Shown: piece after piece, positions 24,817 through 34,740 of the stretch
Numbering within the stretch: position 1 is the stretch's first letter
Layout: the number at the start of each line of letters is the position of its first letter
NCBI GenBank assembly: GCA_941918925.1
Contig: OW799237.1
Coordinates: forward strand, 90,493,015 to 90,557,014
Source of the DNA: Phyto melanocephala
Taxonomy: Eukaryota > Arthropoda > Insecta > Diptera > Rhinophoridae
Length of the DNA: 64,000 nucleotides
Direction: 5' to 3'
Made by a program: the position numbers and the translations under genes
The notes under the pieces: generated by a model
The model's database searches: none
What the model was told of the DNA's origin: nothing
What the model saw: only the letters and a program-made list of their open reading frames with translations

Positions 24817-25745
24817 TTAATGCACGGGTAGTTGTAGGCTTATTGATATAGAACTATTATTTAAACTAACCCCATAAAAAGACTCTACACCTGTTAAATC
24901 CAACGAATTTGGTATAAGTATTCCTTTAGCATAAAACCCACTACAAGCAGTAATTCGTCTTGAATGCATTTGTTTTTCGATAAACACATGTGTGAAAATG
25001 TGAAAAATTTTTTTTTTTTTGACAAAGTAAAAATTTGCTTCATTGCTTAAGGTGATTTTGTTCAAAAAGTCAAAAATCATTTTTTGGTGATATTAAATTC
25101 AATGAACTCTCTTGGCTGTGCATGCAAACACAGAGAAAACAGTATCGATTGTTCGCACCGAAATTAGTGTCAATCGCATAGTTTAGTTGCGGTAGTAAAA
25201 TTTTGTGGTTTTTTATAGAATTTCGTTTTCGAATATAAATATGTAGTCAGCACTAATAAATTATGATTCTTGCAATAGAAATTTTATAATCGCAAATGAA
25301 AAGTTCGATTGCAGGAACTGAAATATCGATTGGCAATGAATGTGATTTTATGTTTTCTGGGTGTTATTAATAGCTTCAGTTGTTGAGTTACCTGAATTAT
25401 ATAAGCATGGAGATACATATCTTTTATGCCGTAAAGCGATTTTCTTGAAATTTTCCATTGTTATTCATAATGCGGAATTGAGGTTCCTACATATATTTCA
25501 ACTAACACTTTCACGCACTGCTTTGATCTTGACAATTGAACGGCTTCGATTTGGACCACCAGTATGTTAGGCGTCTCCAACGGATCCAATCTAGCTGAAT
25601 TTTTTAATTAATCTCTTACAGTTGACAATGTTAAAACGCTATGTAGAATATATTTGGTGTGAAATATTTAAACTGCGGTCGACAAGCTTTAATTATTTTT
25701 AAAATATCGTTCAATACTAAAGACGCTTTGTTCTATTGTGAACGT
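24817..25745 (-). pseudogene. Tc1/mariner-type transposase pseudogene
   Basis: Reading from 25745 leftward: TFTIEQSVFSIERYFKNN (N-terminus), then an S-L-S-TAV segment with stops, then GSVGDA, HTGGPNRSRSIVKIKAVRES (helix-turn-helix linker). Then comes an insertion, then ITLSNEANFYF, where the first catalytic Asp should lie in a LSDEAHF-type motif but reads Asn-Glu. HVFIEKQMHSRRITACSGFY and AKGI follow. In-frame stops, a frameshift and the Asp-to-Asn change make it dead. About 300 codons of an expected ~350 are traceable, except for the last catalytic region. Confidence 0.75.
25128..25362. mobile_element. Small inverted-repeat insertion inside the transposase
   Basis: The left end reads acacagagaaaac and the right end gttttctgggtgt. 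It sits between the helix-turn-helix linker and the catalytic segment of the transposase remnant and interrupts it. About 235 bp, non-coding. No target duplication was confirmed. Confidence 0.5.
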
Positions 25746-25849
25746 TCCCTTAACTGTCAGCTAACAAGTTGTATTTTAAGGGTTGCTGGCACTTGACTGC
25801 AAAAATGGCGAAAAATTGAAATTTTTATTAATTTTTGGAAAACCCTTTA

Positions 25850-27088
25850 CATATGTACATTATTTACACATTCATATACATGCATATTTAGAATTTATAA
25901 ATAAACTTTTTTGAAATATCTGAAAAATATACGAACGTTTTTAAATGCATGAGTAGAAAATAGAATTTCATAAGTAGTCTCATTTAACACAAAGGCAACT
26001 CGTGAGTGTATTTTTGATGCAAAAGATTGTATAAGTACAAAGCTCCCTTTTAAGCCTCAAAAGAGCTAAGTTGCATATAACAATACATAGAATTTACTTC
26101 TACAACTTATAGATCTTCTTGTTGTAATCTTCTTTCTATAAAATCAATAATATGAAAATATCTTAGACAAACTTATAATGTATATTGCCACATTCAATGA
26201 AGTCTCTATTTTAAATTTCTAACAAAATGTTTTTTTTTCTGTAAGCAAAAAGTATTGTAAAGATAATAATATGAGCGTTGTAATTATACAGCTTTCTTAA
26301 AAAATTAAATTTGACTAAACCTATCGTTTATTCAAAATTATTTGAAAAGTGCCATAGCAATGACTAAGTAGATTTTTGCACTCTCAGTTAAAAAAATTTG
26401 CACCCCCTACCATTACCAATTGTACATATAGGTTGACCCATCACGCTGCAATACAAAACAATTTAAAATCTTTAGTATATATTTTTATCTAAATATTTTG
26501 AGTAGTCGCTGAGTTGTCAAAAAAATTACTATAAAATCAAAACAAAAACTTTAGCTTAATAGTTTTTTTTTAGTTTTTTGTTATTATAAAATAGTTTTTG
26601 TACCAAAAAAAATGTATTTAAATATGAAAATAATGACAAAAACAGCAACACAAAAATAAAACTTAAAATGTCTTTGTTAAAGTTTATCTGTGTGTTAAGA
26701 GTTGAGAACACAAATTAAAACAACAAATCAACAAAATTCGGTATATGGAAATACTCAAAATGTTCATAAATTCACACACACTAACACACTTTAAAGACAT
26801 ATCCACACATGGCTCTGATGACTTTTACACACTAGTGACTTAACTAATTATATAGGGTTACCAATGGTCATAGTAATCATAGTTGCATGCCAAATAAGTT
26901 TCCTTTCAAATAATGGAAAGTCCTTAGTTGAAAAAGTTTAATAATATAGAGATTACAAGAAGCTAGTTACCCTTTTATTTACTAGATAATGGTAAGGTGG
27001 TTCTTCATTAAAAATAAATAAATGTCGGCAGGTAAAGCAAATTGACATCAGTAAGAAATATCACTATCGAAATCCTACAATATTTGTA
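25850..27088. other. AT-rich stretch, nothing identified
   Basis: No coding or paired-end structure noticed. Confidence 0.5.
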
Positions 27089-27090
27089 AT

Positions 27091-27329
27091 GGGTATGCTA
27101 AAAGTAACGCAATATTTAAAGGGCGTTCCAGAATTAACGCAATATTTGAATTTTTCATTTGTGCAGAAAAAAATGAATCGACGTTTTAGGGTTAGTAAAA
27201 ACGTAAAAATGCTACAAATGGAAACAAAAAGGCAACAAATTCAAATCTTTTGTTAATTATGGGACATCGTTTAAATCTTGCGTTACTTTTAGGACACCCT
27301 TTAAATCTTGTATTAATTTTAGGACACCC
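27091..27329. mobile_element. 239-bp MITE with terminal arrays of 30-bp units
   Basis: The left end is two head-to-tail 30-bp units (27091-27120, 27121-27150), each built on ..aattaacgcaatattt-aa. The right end is three such units in inverse orientation (27240-27269, 27270-27299, 27300-27329), ending in ttttaggacaccc. The unique core is 89 bp. The unit resembles the terminus of the transposon at 24606, so that family could mobilise it. No ORF within it is a gene. Confidence 0.85.
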
Positions 27330-28380
27330 AGAAAAAGTTGGCACAAAACTTGTTACCCAATGTCCTATGACTAGAGTTTTTTTAATAGATTATCAACTAA
27401 GTTGCCGCCGAACTGATGACAATATCATTCTGATTTATGGAGTTTTCTATAATATTTGCCAGAAATTTTGGTGGCTCCTGCCGTAGACTTCAAGAGTCTT
27501 AGGCTTGTTAACATAGATTCGTGACTTAAGAAAAAATCTACTTATAAAAATAAGGTATATTGGTTAAATTAAACTATCTTGCTGGCCAGTGCAATAACAA
27601 AACTAAGAGATAAGGTGTCTAAAAAATAGAGGCCTCAGAATTTACATTTTAGGTCATGCAGCATTCGCTGTTGCTCTATCCTAATAGAATCACATGTTTT
27701 CTAGAAATAATTATTTCAGTTAATTATTCTAGTAGGACAAAGTCTTTAAGCATATTCTGTTACGCTCACCGTTAAAAGTGTTTGTTTGAGTGTAATTTGC
27801 ATGCGCTTGATAGTGATGGTTAGCACGTGATATACATTCTGTACTTTGTAAGGAAACATCTTGAAATTTTTAACCAAAATTCTTTAAAAAGACCGCTGAT
27901 TGATGCCAAATAGTATATGAACTGGTAGATACTCTGGTTCGGGGCAAGGCCACACCATTTGGTGTTATCCCAAACTCTTTTTGTCTTTTAGACTAAGAGC
28001 TAAAAGCCGTAATGTGGTTAGTACCGAATGACGAGGCAGTTTAACCCAACATCACGTATGAATTATTATAGAAGAAAATCAAACATATAGTCCGCGTTAA
28101 TCAGAATAACTGTGATTTATGTCATATTGACGTGTATTTTGTATTTTAACTTCACAAATGTCAAACCTTACATTTACCATCACTTGCACAAATTATATTA
28201 TCTTTCAATACAATGATGACTTTGGCGTCACTTTGAATTTTGCAGAGCATTTTACGTTTATCCATTGAGGTAGTTACACCATTGTTCTTTTATACATTAA
28301 TGGACACTACGGTCTACTTTTATCAAACTTATTTAAAAAAATATGAAATAAATATTTTTGATCTTTTTTTATTTATATCA
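27330..28380. other. AT-rich stretch, nothing identified
   Basis: A GC-richer patch near 27930-28050 has no recognised identity. Confidence 0.4.
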
Positions 28381-28394
28381 ATAGTTGTTTTTTT

Positions 28395-29640
28395 TTATAT
28401 TAAGCTTGAGATAAAGTTTTTTTGGGTAGTTTCTTCAGGGAAAATATCGTCGCAAGAATTAAAGAACGCTGTAACTGACAAAACATAAAATGCTCACCAG
28501 AGCCAAAAAACCTGTACAACTTAGGAAAATGATTTTAAAAATGTATTTTTATTTTTTCTCGCTTTATATATTGGCTGTAAACATTTTCTCTCATGTCTAT
28601 TATTCCCGGAGATTCTGGGACTTACAGCAAACCATTTTTCTTCCACAGACCTATAAAATGCTGTAACTACAATTATTTTTTTATGGAAATAAAATTTGAG
28701 AAATTTAAAACGTTTTATGTGACACATTTTTTTTAAGTAAAACTATATAGCTGTAAGTTAAAGTGGAAAAAATATTTTTTGAGCAAAACGCAAAGATTTG
28801 AGTACATTTATTTAATAATCTAGGACTAAATACATTTATTAAATCATTTTTAAATACATATATTTCAGTAGGATAAGTCATTTTTTTTTTAAACATTCAG
28901 TCTTGTTCATTGGTTTGTGGTAGGCAATCTGCTGCTTTATTATTGTGGTGCAGGTCCAGAAATTCTTTTGCGTAGTTATGTGGAATGATTTTCTTTCTTC
29001 CAAAATTTTGTAAATTATTGCATTTTCTTCTTCTGGATTGTTAAATTTAGTCTGTATTATTATCGTTGTTATATTGGTTGCTACTTCCAGATATTGGATA
29101 ATTGTATTTTATGGAGACATATGACATGCTTCGGGAATTACATCTGGTTCATCTTTCAACTGCTTACTTAATTAAAATTATGAACAAAGTATTTCACCGG
29201 GCACCTTCAGAATGAGCGTCACATTGTTAAAACTTTATTACTGACTAAAATTGGTATCTTGAATAATTTTTAAAATAAGTAATATTTATTTGTAATAACT
29301 GATATTTTGTAATGAATCACATACGCAAAGAATGGCGTAAGTGTTAGTTTAAAAAATTTGTAGATTTTAAAAAATACTAGTTTTTGTTAGGCTTACGACA
29401 AAGAAGACACTGGTATTTTTCAAAACGCAGACGGCATAAGTGAATTTTTTTCTATCATTAAAATATGGGACCGGAACCAATCGACGCAGTTTTTTTTCTG
29501 ATAAAAGTGATGCAAAAAAAACGTATTTTTGATTTTTTTTTTAGTTACAGCGTTCTTTAATTCTTGCGGCGATATGAACAATTATAATATATTGTTAATG
29601 GTTTTTTTAATTGTTTATACTTTCGCTGAATAAACTACCC
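28395..29640. repeat. Inverted-repeat pair about 1.15 kb apart
   Basis: The left arm has gggtagtttcttcaggg followed by cgcaagaattaaagaacgct (28424-28473). The right arm has the inverse, agcgttctttaattcttgcg (29549-29568), followed by gaataaactaccc. A third, weaker agttacagcattt-type phrase occurs (inverted) near 28660. It could be the ends of an undefined transposon or a foldback structure. The interior has no coding signal. Confidence 0.5.
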
Positions 29641-29649
29641 AAGGTGGTA

Positions 29650-30350
29650 GCGAAATAATGGACAAAATTTTTTTTTATAAAAATATAAGCAACTACATCT
29701 TGTTATTTAATAATATATAAAAAATCATGGTAAAAAAATATAATTCTTGTGGGTGCAGCTTTTCCAGCCAGATATATACGATATGTGCGGGGAAACAACA
29801 TATTCAAAGATTTTCTCAAATAGCTTAAGATTAAAAATTCTTATTTCATATTTTCATTAAATTAAAAAAATAAACCCGTTAAGCACAAGGAGCAGTATGT
29901 GGCCGAACAGAAAGATTACATTGTTTCAAGTTGTCGAAGTGAACTTTGAACAAACTCATTTAACTCTGAAGGCATTTTTAATTTCTGCGAAAACTATAAA
30001 AAAATATTATATTATTGTTTTAATATTTCGCTTTTCACATTCTCTTCCTCTCTTTTTTTCCTAGTATGAGTAATTTTTTTATTGTGTTGCATTTTTGTAA
30101 TTTGAACAAAATATGAGCAAGTGAGTGAGATGGGGTTTTGTAAAGAAAAATCACAAATCATTTAACGTGTATATGTAAACAACTTGTTTGTTCGACATAT
30201 GAATTCTTGATCACTTGAACAAAGTCTGTCTCTGATGTACTCCTACAATAAAGAAAAAAAACACAACAAGCATTCGTTTTATTATTAACAGCAACATTTT
30301 AATAACAAATACAAAGTACTTACACTTATAACATATCTGTTATTCACATG
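29650..30350. other. AT-rich stretch, nothing identified
   Basis: No motif or structure noticed. Confidence 0.5.
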
Positions 30351-30354
30351 TTTT

Positions 30355-31150
30355 TTATACCCTTCACCTGTGGTGTACAAGGGTATATATAGCTTTGTCA
30401 TTCCGTTTGTAATTTCTACAATTTTCATTTCCGACCCCATAAAGTATATATTTTCTGAAAGCTTATGAATAGAGGAGTCGATTAAGCCCTGACCGTCTGT
30501 CCGTCTGTCCGTCTGTTCGTCTGTCCGTCTATCCGTCTGTCCGTCTGCCCGTCTGTCCGTGTGTTGGTTGAAATCAACTGTTCGAAGCAACTATATGTTC
30601 CTCAGATCTGTATATGGTATCAATCTCTTGGAAATATCCAGGAATGAATCGCTATTGAAATCCAGCACAATCGCCCCATAACTTTCTGCGATATGAGCAA
30701 AAAACCACGACCACCTCGTTTTTTTCACAATTACAACAACAACATACATACATAGATACATGTAAAAAACATACCAAACAAAAAAAATTACAAAAAAAAA
30801 AAATATTAAAAATAAGAAAAAAATAACAAAAAAAACTACAAAAAAAAAATTTTAAAAAAATTTAAAAAAAAATTTAAAAAAATTTTTTAAAAATTTTTCT
30901 AAAAAAATTTTTTGAAAAAATTTAAAAGAAATATAAAAAAAAATAATAAAATATAAATAATATATTAAATAAAATAAAATAAATTTTTTTTGGCTCAGCT
31001 GGGATTCGATGCCACATTTATTCTAACGTGTACGTATGCACGTATTTTATATGGGATGAATGGTGATACAAACAATTGTTATTGTATGACTACACGTTGT
31101 GAAGGGTATATAAGATTCGGCACGGCCGAATATAGCATTGTTACTTGTTT
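30355..31150 (+). repeat. GGTATA-family dispersed repeat, nearly complete
   Basis: Head: tatacccttcacctgtggtg, acaagggtatatatagcttt, cattccgtttgtaatttcta, gaccccataaagtatatat and gaggagtcgattaagccctg. A minisatellite follows at 30491-30562, then A-rich low-complexity DNA (30780-30990). Tail: gggtatataagattcggcac and atatagcattgttacttg. The minus-strand ORF through the minisatellite is a repeat artefact. The class of this family is uncertain. Confidence 0.8.
30491..30562 (+). repeat. 8-bp minisatellite ccgtctgt
   Basis: Nine to ten head-to-tail copies of ccgtctgt with single-base variants (ttcgtctgt, ccgtctat, ccgtctgcc). Shorter versions of the array occupy the same place in the copies at 1110 (inverted), 11338 and 50378. 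Confidence 0.9.
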
Positions 31151-31154
31151 AAAT

Positions 31155-32700
31155 TAATGAGTTTATCTACTGTATAAATAATTTGTTGACTATAAATGTT
31201 AGAGCTAAGCAAATAGATATCAGGACTCGTTCTGTATTTATAAAGTACCTCTCTATCGTTTTTATAATAATTTTTCATATGCATGCAGTAACAAAAGAAG
31301 AATCTTAACAATATTCACTTATAACCTTTCAAACATTTTTAATGACATTTTAAGTTCTAGTTTATTTTTAGTTTTTAGTTTTTTCTTTGAATTTGCTCTT
31401 TGTAAAGCTTTGAAAGGCATGCATTTCATTACGAATGTAGGTGAGCAAGAATGAAAAACAAAACATATACTGGGGTTTAGGCAAATATTTACCATTTGTA
31501 TTCTCTTTTCGACTTTCCAGAAAACAAGTATTCGCAAAAAGAAAGTTTGTTAAATTAATGCTTATGAGTTTATTACGTGAATAAGATGTTGTGCAACGTT
31601 TGTAAATTAATTTAAATATTATTCAAAAATTGATTGATTTAAATTTAAAATTAAGGTAAATGCACTTTTCTTAGAGGTTAACGAAAACAAGACACACACA
31701 AAACTTCCCCTAAAACGCTTGCTTGTTTTCTGTAAACAGCAGGTTAATTTTATGCATTAACTTTATCAAATAATGTCTAATAAATAACACGTCTAAATAA
31801 AAATATATGGTGATACACTCTATATATTATGCCATGACTTTTACTATGATTTACCAGGGCAGACATGTTTTCTGATTACCCTGACTTTTATTTGCATCAG
31901 ATGAATTTGCATGGCACGCGATGAATGTGCTTTGAGTTGAAAATGTTGTTTTAATTTCGCTTTTTTCCTTGTTTGTTTGTTACCCCTTTGCAGCAGTATA
32001 TAAAATATTTTCATTAATTTGTTTTTGTTTTTTTTATTATTTGTTTTATTTTTTTTATTTTTTACTTTCGCGTAATGAATGAACATTTAATCTACCAACC
32101 CAACCAACTAACAAACCAGCCAGCCATGTAGCAGGAACAAAAAGTGGCTTTTCTGCTTTTAGCTGTTGCATAATAATAATTCTGTGAATGAGAATAAGCG
32201 CAATTAAAAGAATTTAAATTTAATTAATACTTGTGCTTATATCACATTAACGCTGTATTCTCGCAAACACTCTCACACAAATTAGAATGTTGTTTTGTAG
32301 AATTTTGAATGGAATTTGTGGTTTATCTTCAACAATTGAATAAGCTAACAAACAAACACAAACCCGTGTACTCTAAATGCCAAAGGTCAGTTGTTGTAAA
32401 GGAAATAAACATTTTATTCAATTAAAAAGAAATGTAGAGTTAATTGTTTTAATTTAAATCTTTTCTAGGCAATTTGGGTCATGCATTAAATAAATGTTTG
32501 GCAATTAATTATTTATTTAAAGCCTTTAGAACACGAAATTAAAAAAAATAACATGCACATGTGGGTCTGGCATCACTAAAATGCTCAGCACTTTGGTTGC
32601 ATTTTTTAAAATAATCGTAGTGGCTGCATGCTGTAAGCATATATTTTAGTTCAAAAATGCAAATGAAACACATGTGGCCGAAGCGGATACATTAATGCTT
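31155..32700. other. Non-repetitive stretch, possibly unique host DNA
   Basis: No TE ends were recognised. It contains ordinary AT-rich sequence and short CA-rich patches, and leads into the CRE/palindrome site. Confidence 0.4.
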
Positions 32701-32705
32701 TATGA

Positions 32706-32745
32706 TGACGTCAAAATTACGTCACAGCCACATACGTATGTGGCT
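32706..32745. promoter_or_regulatory. CRE site, CRE half-site and 20-bp palindrome
   Basis: A perfect cAMP-response element, tgacgtca, is at 32706-32713. The half-site tacgtcac is at 32718-32725. A perfect 20-bp palindrome, agccacatacgtatgtggct, is at 32726-32745. E-box-like cacatgtgg sequences lie nearby (32561 and 32671). Function is inferred from motif identity only. Confidence 0.35.
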
Positions 32746-33029
32746 CTTTACATTTCGTGTACTACATGCTGAAGTTTTATCAAGTATTTATGTTGAATAT
32801 TTAAAAGACAAGTTCAGATTTTATTATACATTTTCGTTAACTTAAATCATTCCTAACAGGCAGCTCAGATCTTATGCATCGTTATATATTAAATTTCACC
32901 GATCAAACTACATTAAGGTAAATAAGTTCGATGCACACATCGACTTTTCCGATAATGGTGCTGTAACTAGAGAAAAGCTGATAAGGTTTCTAAATTCAAA
33001 TGCTTATGTCTGGTGATGTTTTTGTTTTA

Positions 33030-33545
33030 TACCCTGTTCAGACAGATATCTCTAATTGTTTCAATTTAGTAATGATTGAGCAATTAAAAAAGGTGTTCAC
33101 ACATACTCAATTTATCTTACTCCATTAGCATTTAATAGCTGTAAAAATACGATGTATTTATACCAAATCAAATAATGCCTTCTCTTCAGTTTTTTTGTTC
33201 ATAAAATATATTTACAATTATATTTATATATACTTATATGTATGTATTTGAATTTATTTAAACATTTTTTTAAATTTAATCTAACATTTTCCATTTTCTT
33301 AATTTTTAATTTTTATATATTTATTTGTTTGACATTAGAAATTCCACCTGTAGAATTTTCTTCTCACTGAACATACTTCTCAAGAGTTGTATTTCGAGTT
33401 TTAGACAATAAGTGAAATAATAAAGTACATATTGCTCAATTTATATTTAATTATTAGTATGGTAAATTGAGCTCAATAAAGGCTTTAATTGCGATAATAT
33501 TATAAATTGACAATTAAGGCGCATGTGTGAACATAGTACCACTTT
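33030..33545. mobile_element. MITE candidate next to the gypsy element
   Basis: The left end reads ataccctgttcagacagata and the complement of the right end reads ggtactatgttcacacatgc; both continue into a taattgt..caattt phrase. About 510 bp, AT-rich and non-coding. The inverted repeats are imperfect and no target duplication was assigned. Confidence 0.5.
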
Positions 33546-33610
33546 GTTTATGTAATTATTGTTTTCTTTGAAAAAATATTGCTCAACTGTATACTTTTGT
33601 ATGTTGATTG

Positions 33611-33782
33611 TGTTGGCATCCCTATTTTATACGAATGTCAGAGACCGAAAAATGAAAGACGAAGAGATTAGCGGTAGAGAATTAAGAAGTATTATAACCT
33701 TAAGTTTAGTTTTATTCCATTGCTTAATAAAATGAATTGAATTACAAGAAAGGTACTACGTTGTTTCATTTCAAACACAACA
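33611..33782 (+). repeat. 5' LTR, 172 bp
   Basis: Begins tgttggcatc and ends cacaaca (TG...CA). Identical by eye to the 3' LTR across all 172 bases. It carries an aataaa polyadenylation signal at about 33726 and must contain the Pol II promoter, although no convincing TATA box is obvious. Confidence 0.95.
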
Positions 33783-33788
33783 TATTTG

Positions 33789-33806
33789 TGGCGACGAGGA
33801 TCTTGC
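33789..33806 (+). other. Primer-binding site
   Basis: tggcgacgaggatc begins 6 bases after the LTR. A TGG start is expected for pairing with a tRNA 3' CCA. The tRNA species was not assigned. Confidence 0.6.
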
Positions 33807-33954
33807 AAATTAAATTAAAGCATTCACATACACAAACAATTGTGAATTTTACCCCACGTGTTATCTTAATTACACCCACCGTCTCATTTTCAAAGAAAAA
33901 TTTGTTCAGAAACCTTTTGGAATTTCGGGACAGATAATTTTTTTTTCTCTCGAC

Positions 33955-34740
33955 ATGACAGACAAATGTCTCGAAACGTTAACCAGACTTTTGCAAAATC
34001 ATGATGCAATACTTCAGCAGCTTTTGCACAAAAACGAAGGAAAGAACATAACCTCAAACGCATTCGATCTCTCAGCTCAGATATCTGAATTTTGCTACGA
34101 TGCAGAGTCTGGGGTATTTTTTGAATCATGGTACAACAGGTACGAGCAGCTTTTCAAGGAAGATGGCAAACATCTTGACGATTCCGCCAAAGTAAGGCTC
34201 CTTCTGCGTAAAATTCATACATCAGACTACGAGAAGTACTCTAACTTGATTTTGCCGAAGACTACGTCGGATTACACTTTCACTGAAACAGTCAAAAAAC
34301 TTATTGAATTGTTCGGACCAAAAAAATCGTTGTTTCATCGTCGGTACGAATGCCTGCAGCTAGAGAAAAGCGACATAGAAGATTTTACCACATATGGTAG
34401 CAAAGTAAACAAATTTTGTGAAGGGTTTGAACTGTCGAGAATATCAGCAGATGAGTTCAAAAGCTTGATTTTCATACTTGGGTTGAGATCGTCGCGTGAT
34501 AAGGAAATCCGCACGCGTTTATTGTCCAAATTAAATGATGGCACGCTCAATGGAATTGACAAACTTATTGCAGAATGTCAATTAGTATTAAATTTAAAGT
34601 CAGATGCAAATTTAATTGAAAGGCCCAGTGGATCAAAGATAGCTGTAAATTTCGTTAAACAGCGACAAGGCAAAAATATGCCAACAAACTCGCGACGAAG
34701 ACAAGCAGTAAATAATAAATTGCCTGACAAATTCATCTAA
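33955..34740 (+). CDS. Gag-like protein (capsid part), retrotransposon
   Basis: A 261-residue ORF starting at the first ATG after the leader (MTDKCLETLTRLL). It builds the virus-like particle in the cytoplasm. Residues ~45-210 match the insect gypsy Gag pattern: FESWYNRYEQLF, VRLLLRKI, ETVKKLIELFGPKKSLFHRR, DFTTYGSKVNKFCEGF and FILGLRSSRDKEIRTRLLSK, corresponding to the DUF7083/Retrotrans_gag region. It ends in a basic tail and a TAA at 34738-34740. The nucleocapsid zinc knuckles that normally follow in Gag lie in the pol frame instead, beginning after a stop at 34709-34711. Without a +1 shift this Gag lacks nucleic-acid binding knuckles. Confidence 0.9.
   Translation: MTDKCLETLTRLLQNHDAILQQLLHKNEGKNITSNAFDLSAQISEFCYDAESGVFFESWYNRYEQLFKEDGKHLDDSAKVRLLLRKIHTSDYEKYSNLILPKTTSDYTFTETVKKLIELFGPKKSLFHRRYECLQLEKSDIEDFTTYGSKVNKFCEGFELSRISADEFKSLIFILGLRSSRDKEIRTRLLSKLNDGTLNGIDKLIAECQLVLNLKSDANLIERPSGSKIAVNFVKQRQGKNMPTNSRRRQAVNNKLPDKFI

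Larger units (their letters stand above)
24606..25846 (-). mobile_element. Tc1/mariner-type transposon, near full length, degenerate
   Basis: About 1.24 kb. The left end reads agtgtctcaaaattaatgca and the complement of the right end reads gggttttccaaaaattaata, a degenerate inverted repeat. The minus-strand interior holds the transposase remnant. The left terminus also matches the 30-bp terminal units of the MITE at 27091, linking the two. A small inverted-repeat insertion at 25128-25362 splits the gene. Confidence 0.65.

Noticed and set aside
27091..27329. CRISPR-like array
   Set aside because: The 30-bp units abut without spacers and are inverted between ends; this is a eukaryotic MITE.
28240..28488. 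82-aa ORF with hydrophobic stretches
   Set aside because: AT-driven Phe/Leu/Ile content overlapping an inverted-repeat arm; no motif.
30285..30590. 101-aa minus-strand ORF rich in TDRRTDGQ
   Set aside because: It runs through the 8-bp minisatellite and head of the GGTATA repeat. The same pattern arises in other copies, so it is a repeat artefact, not a gene.
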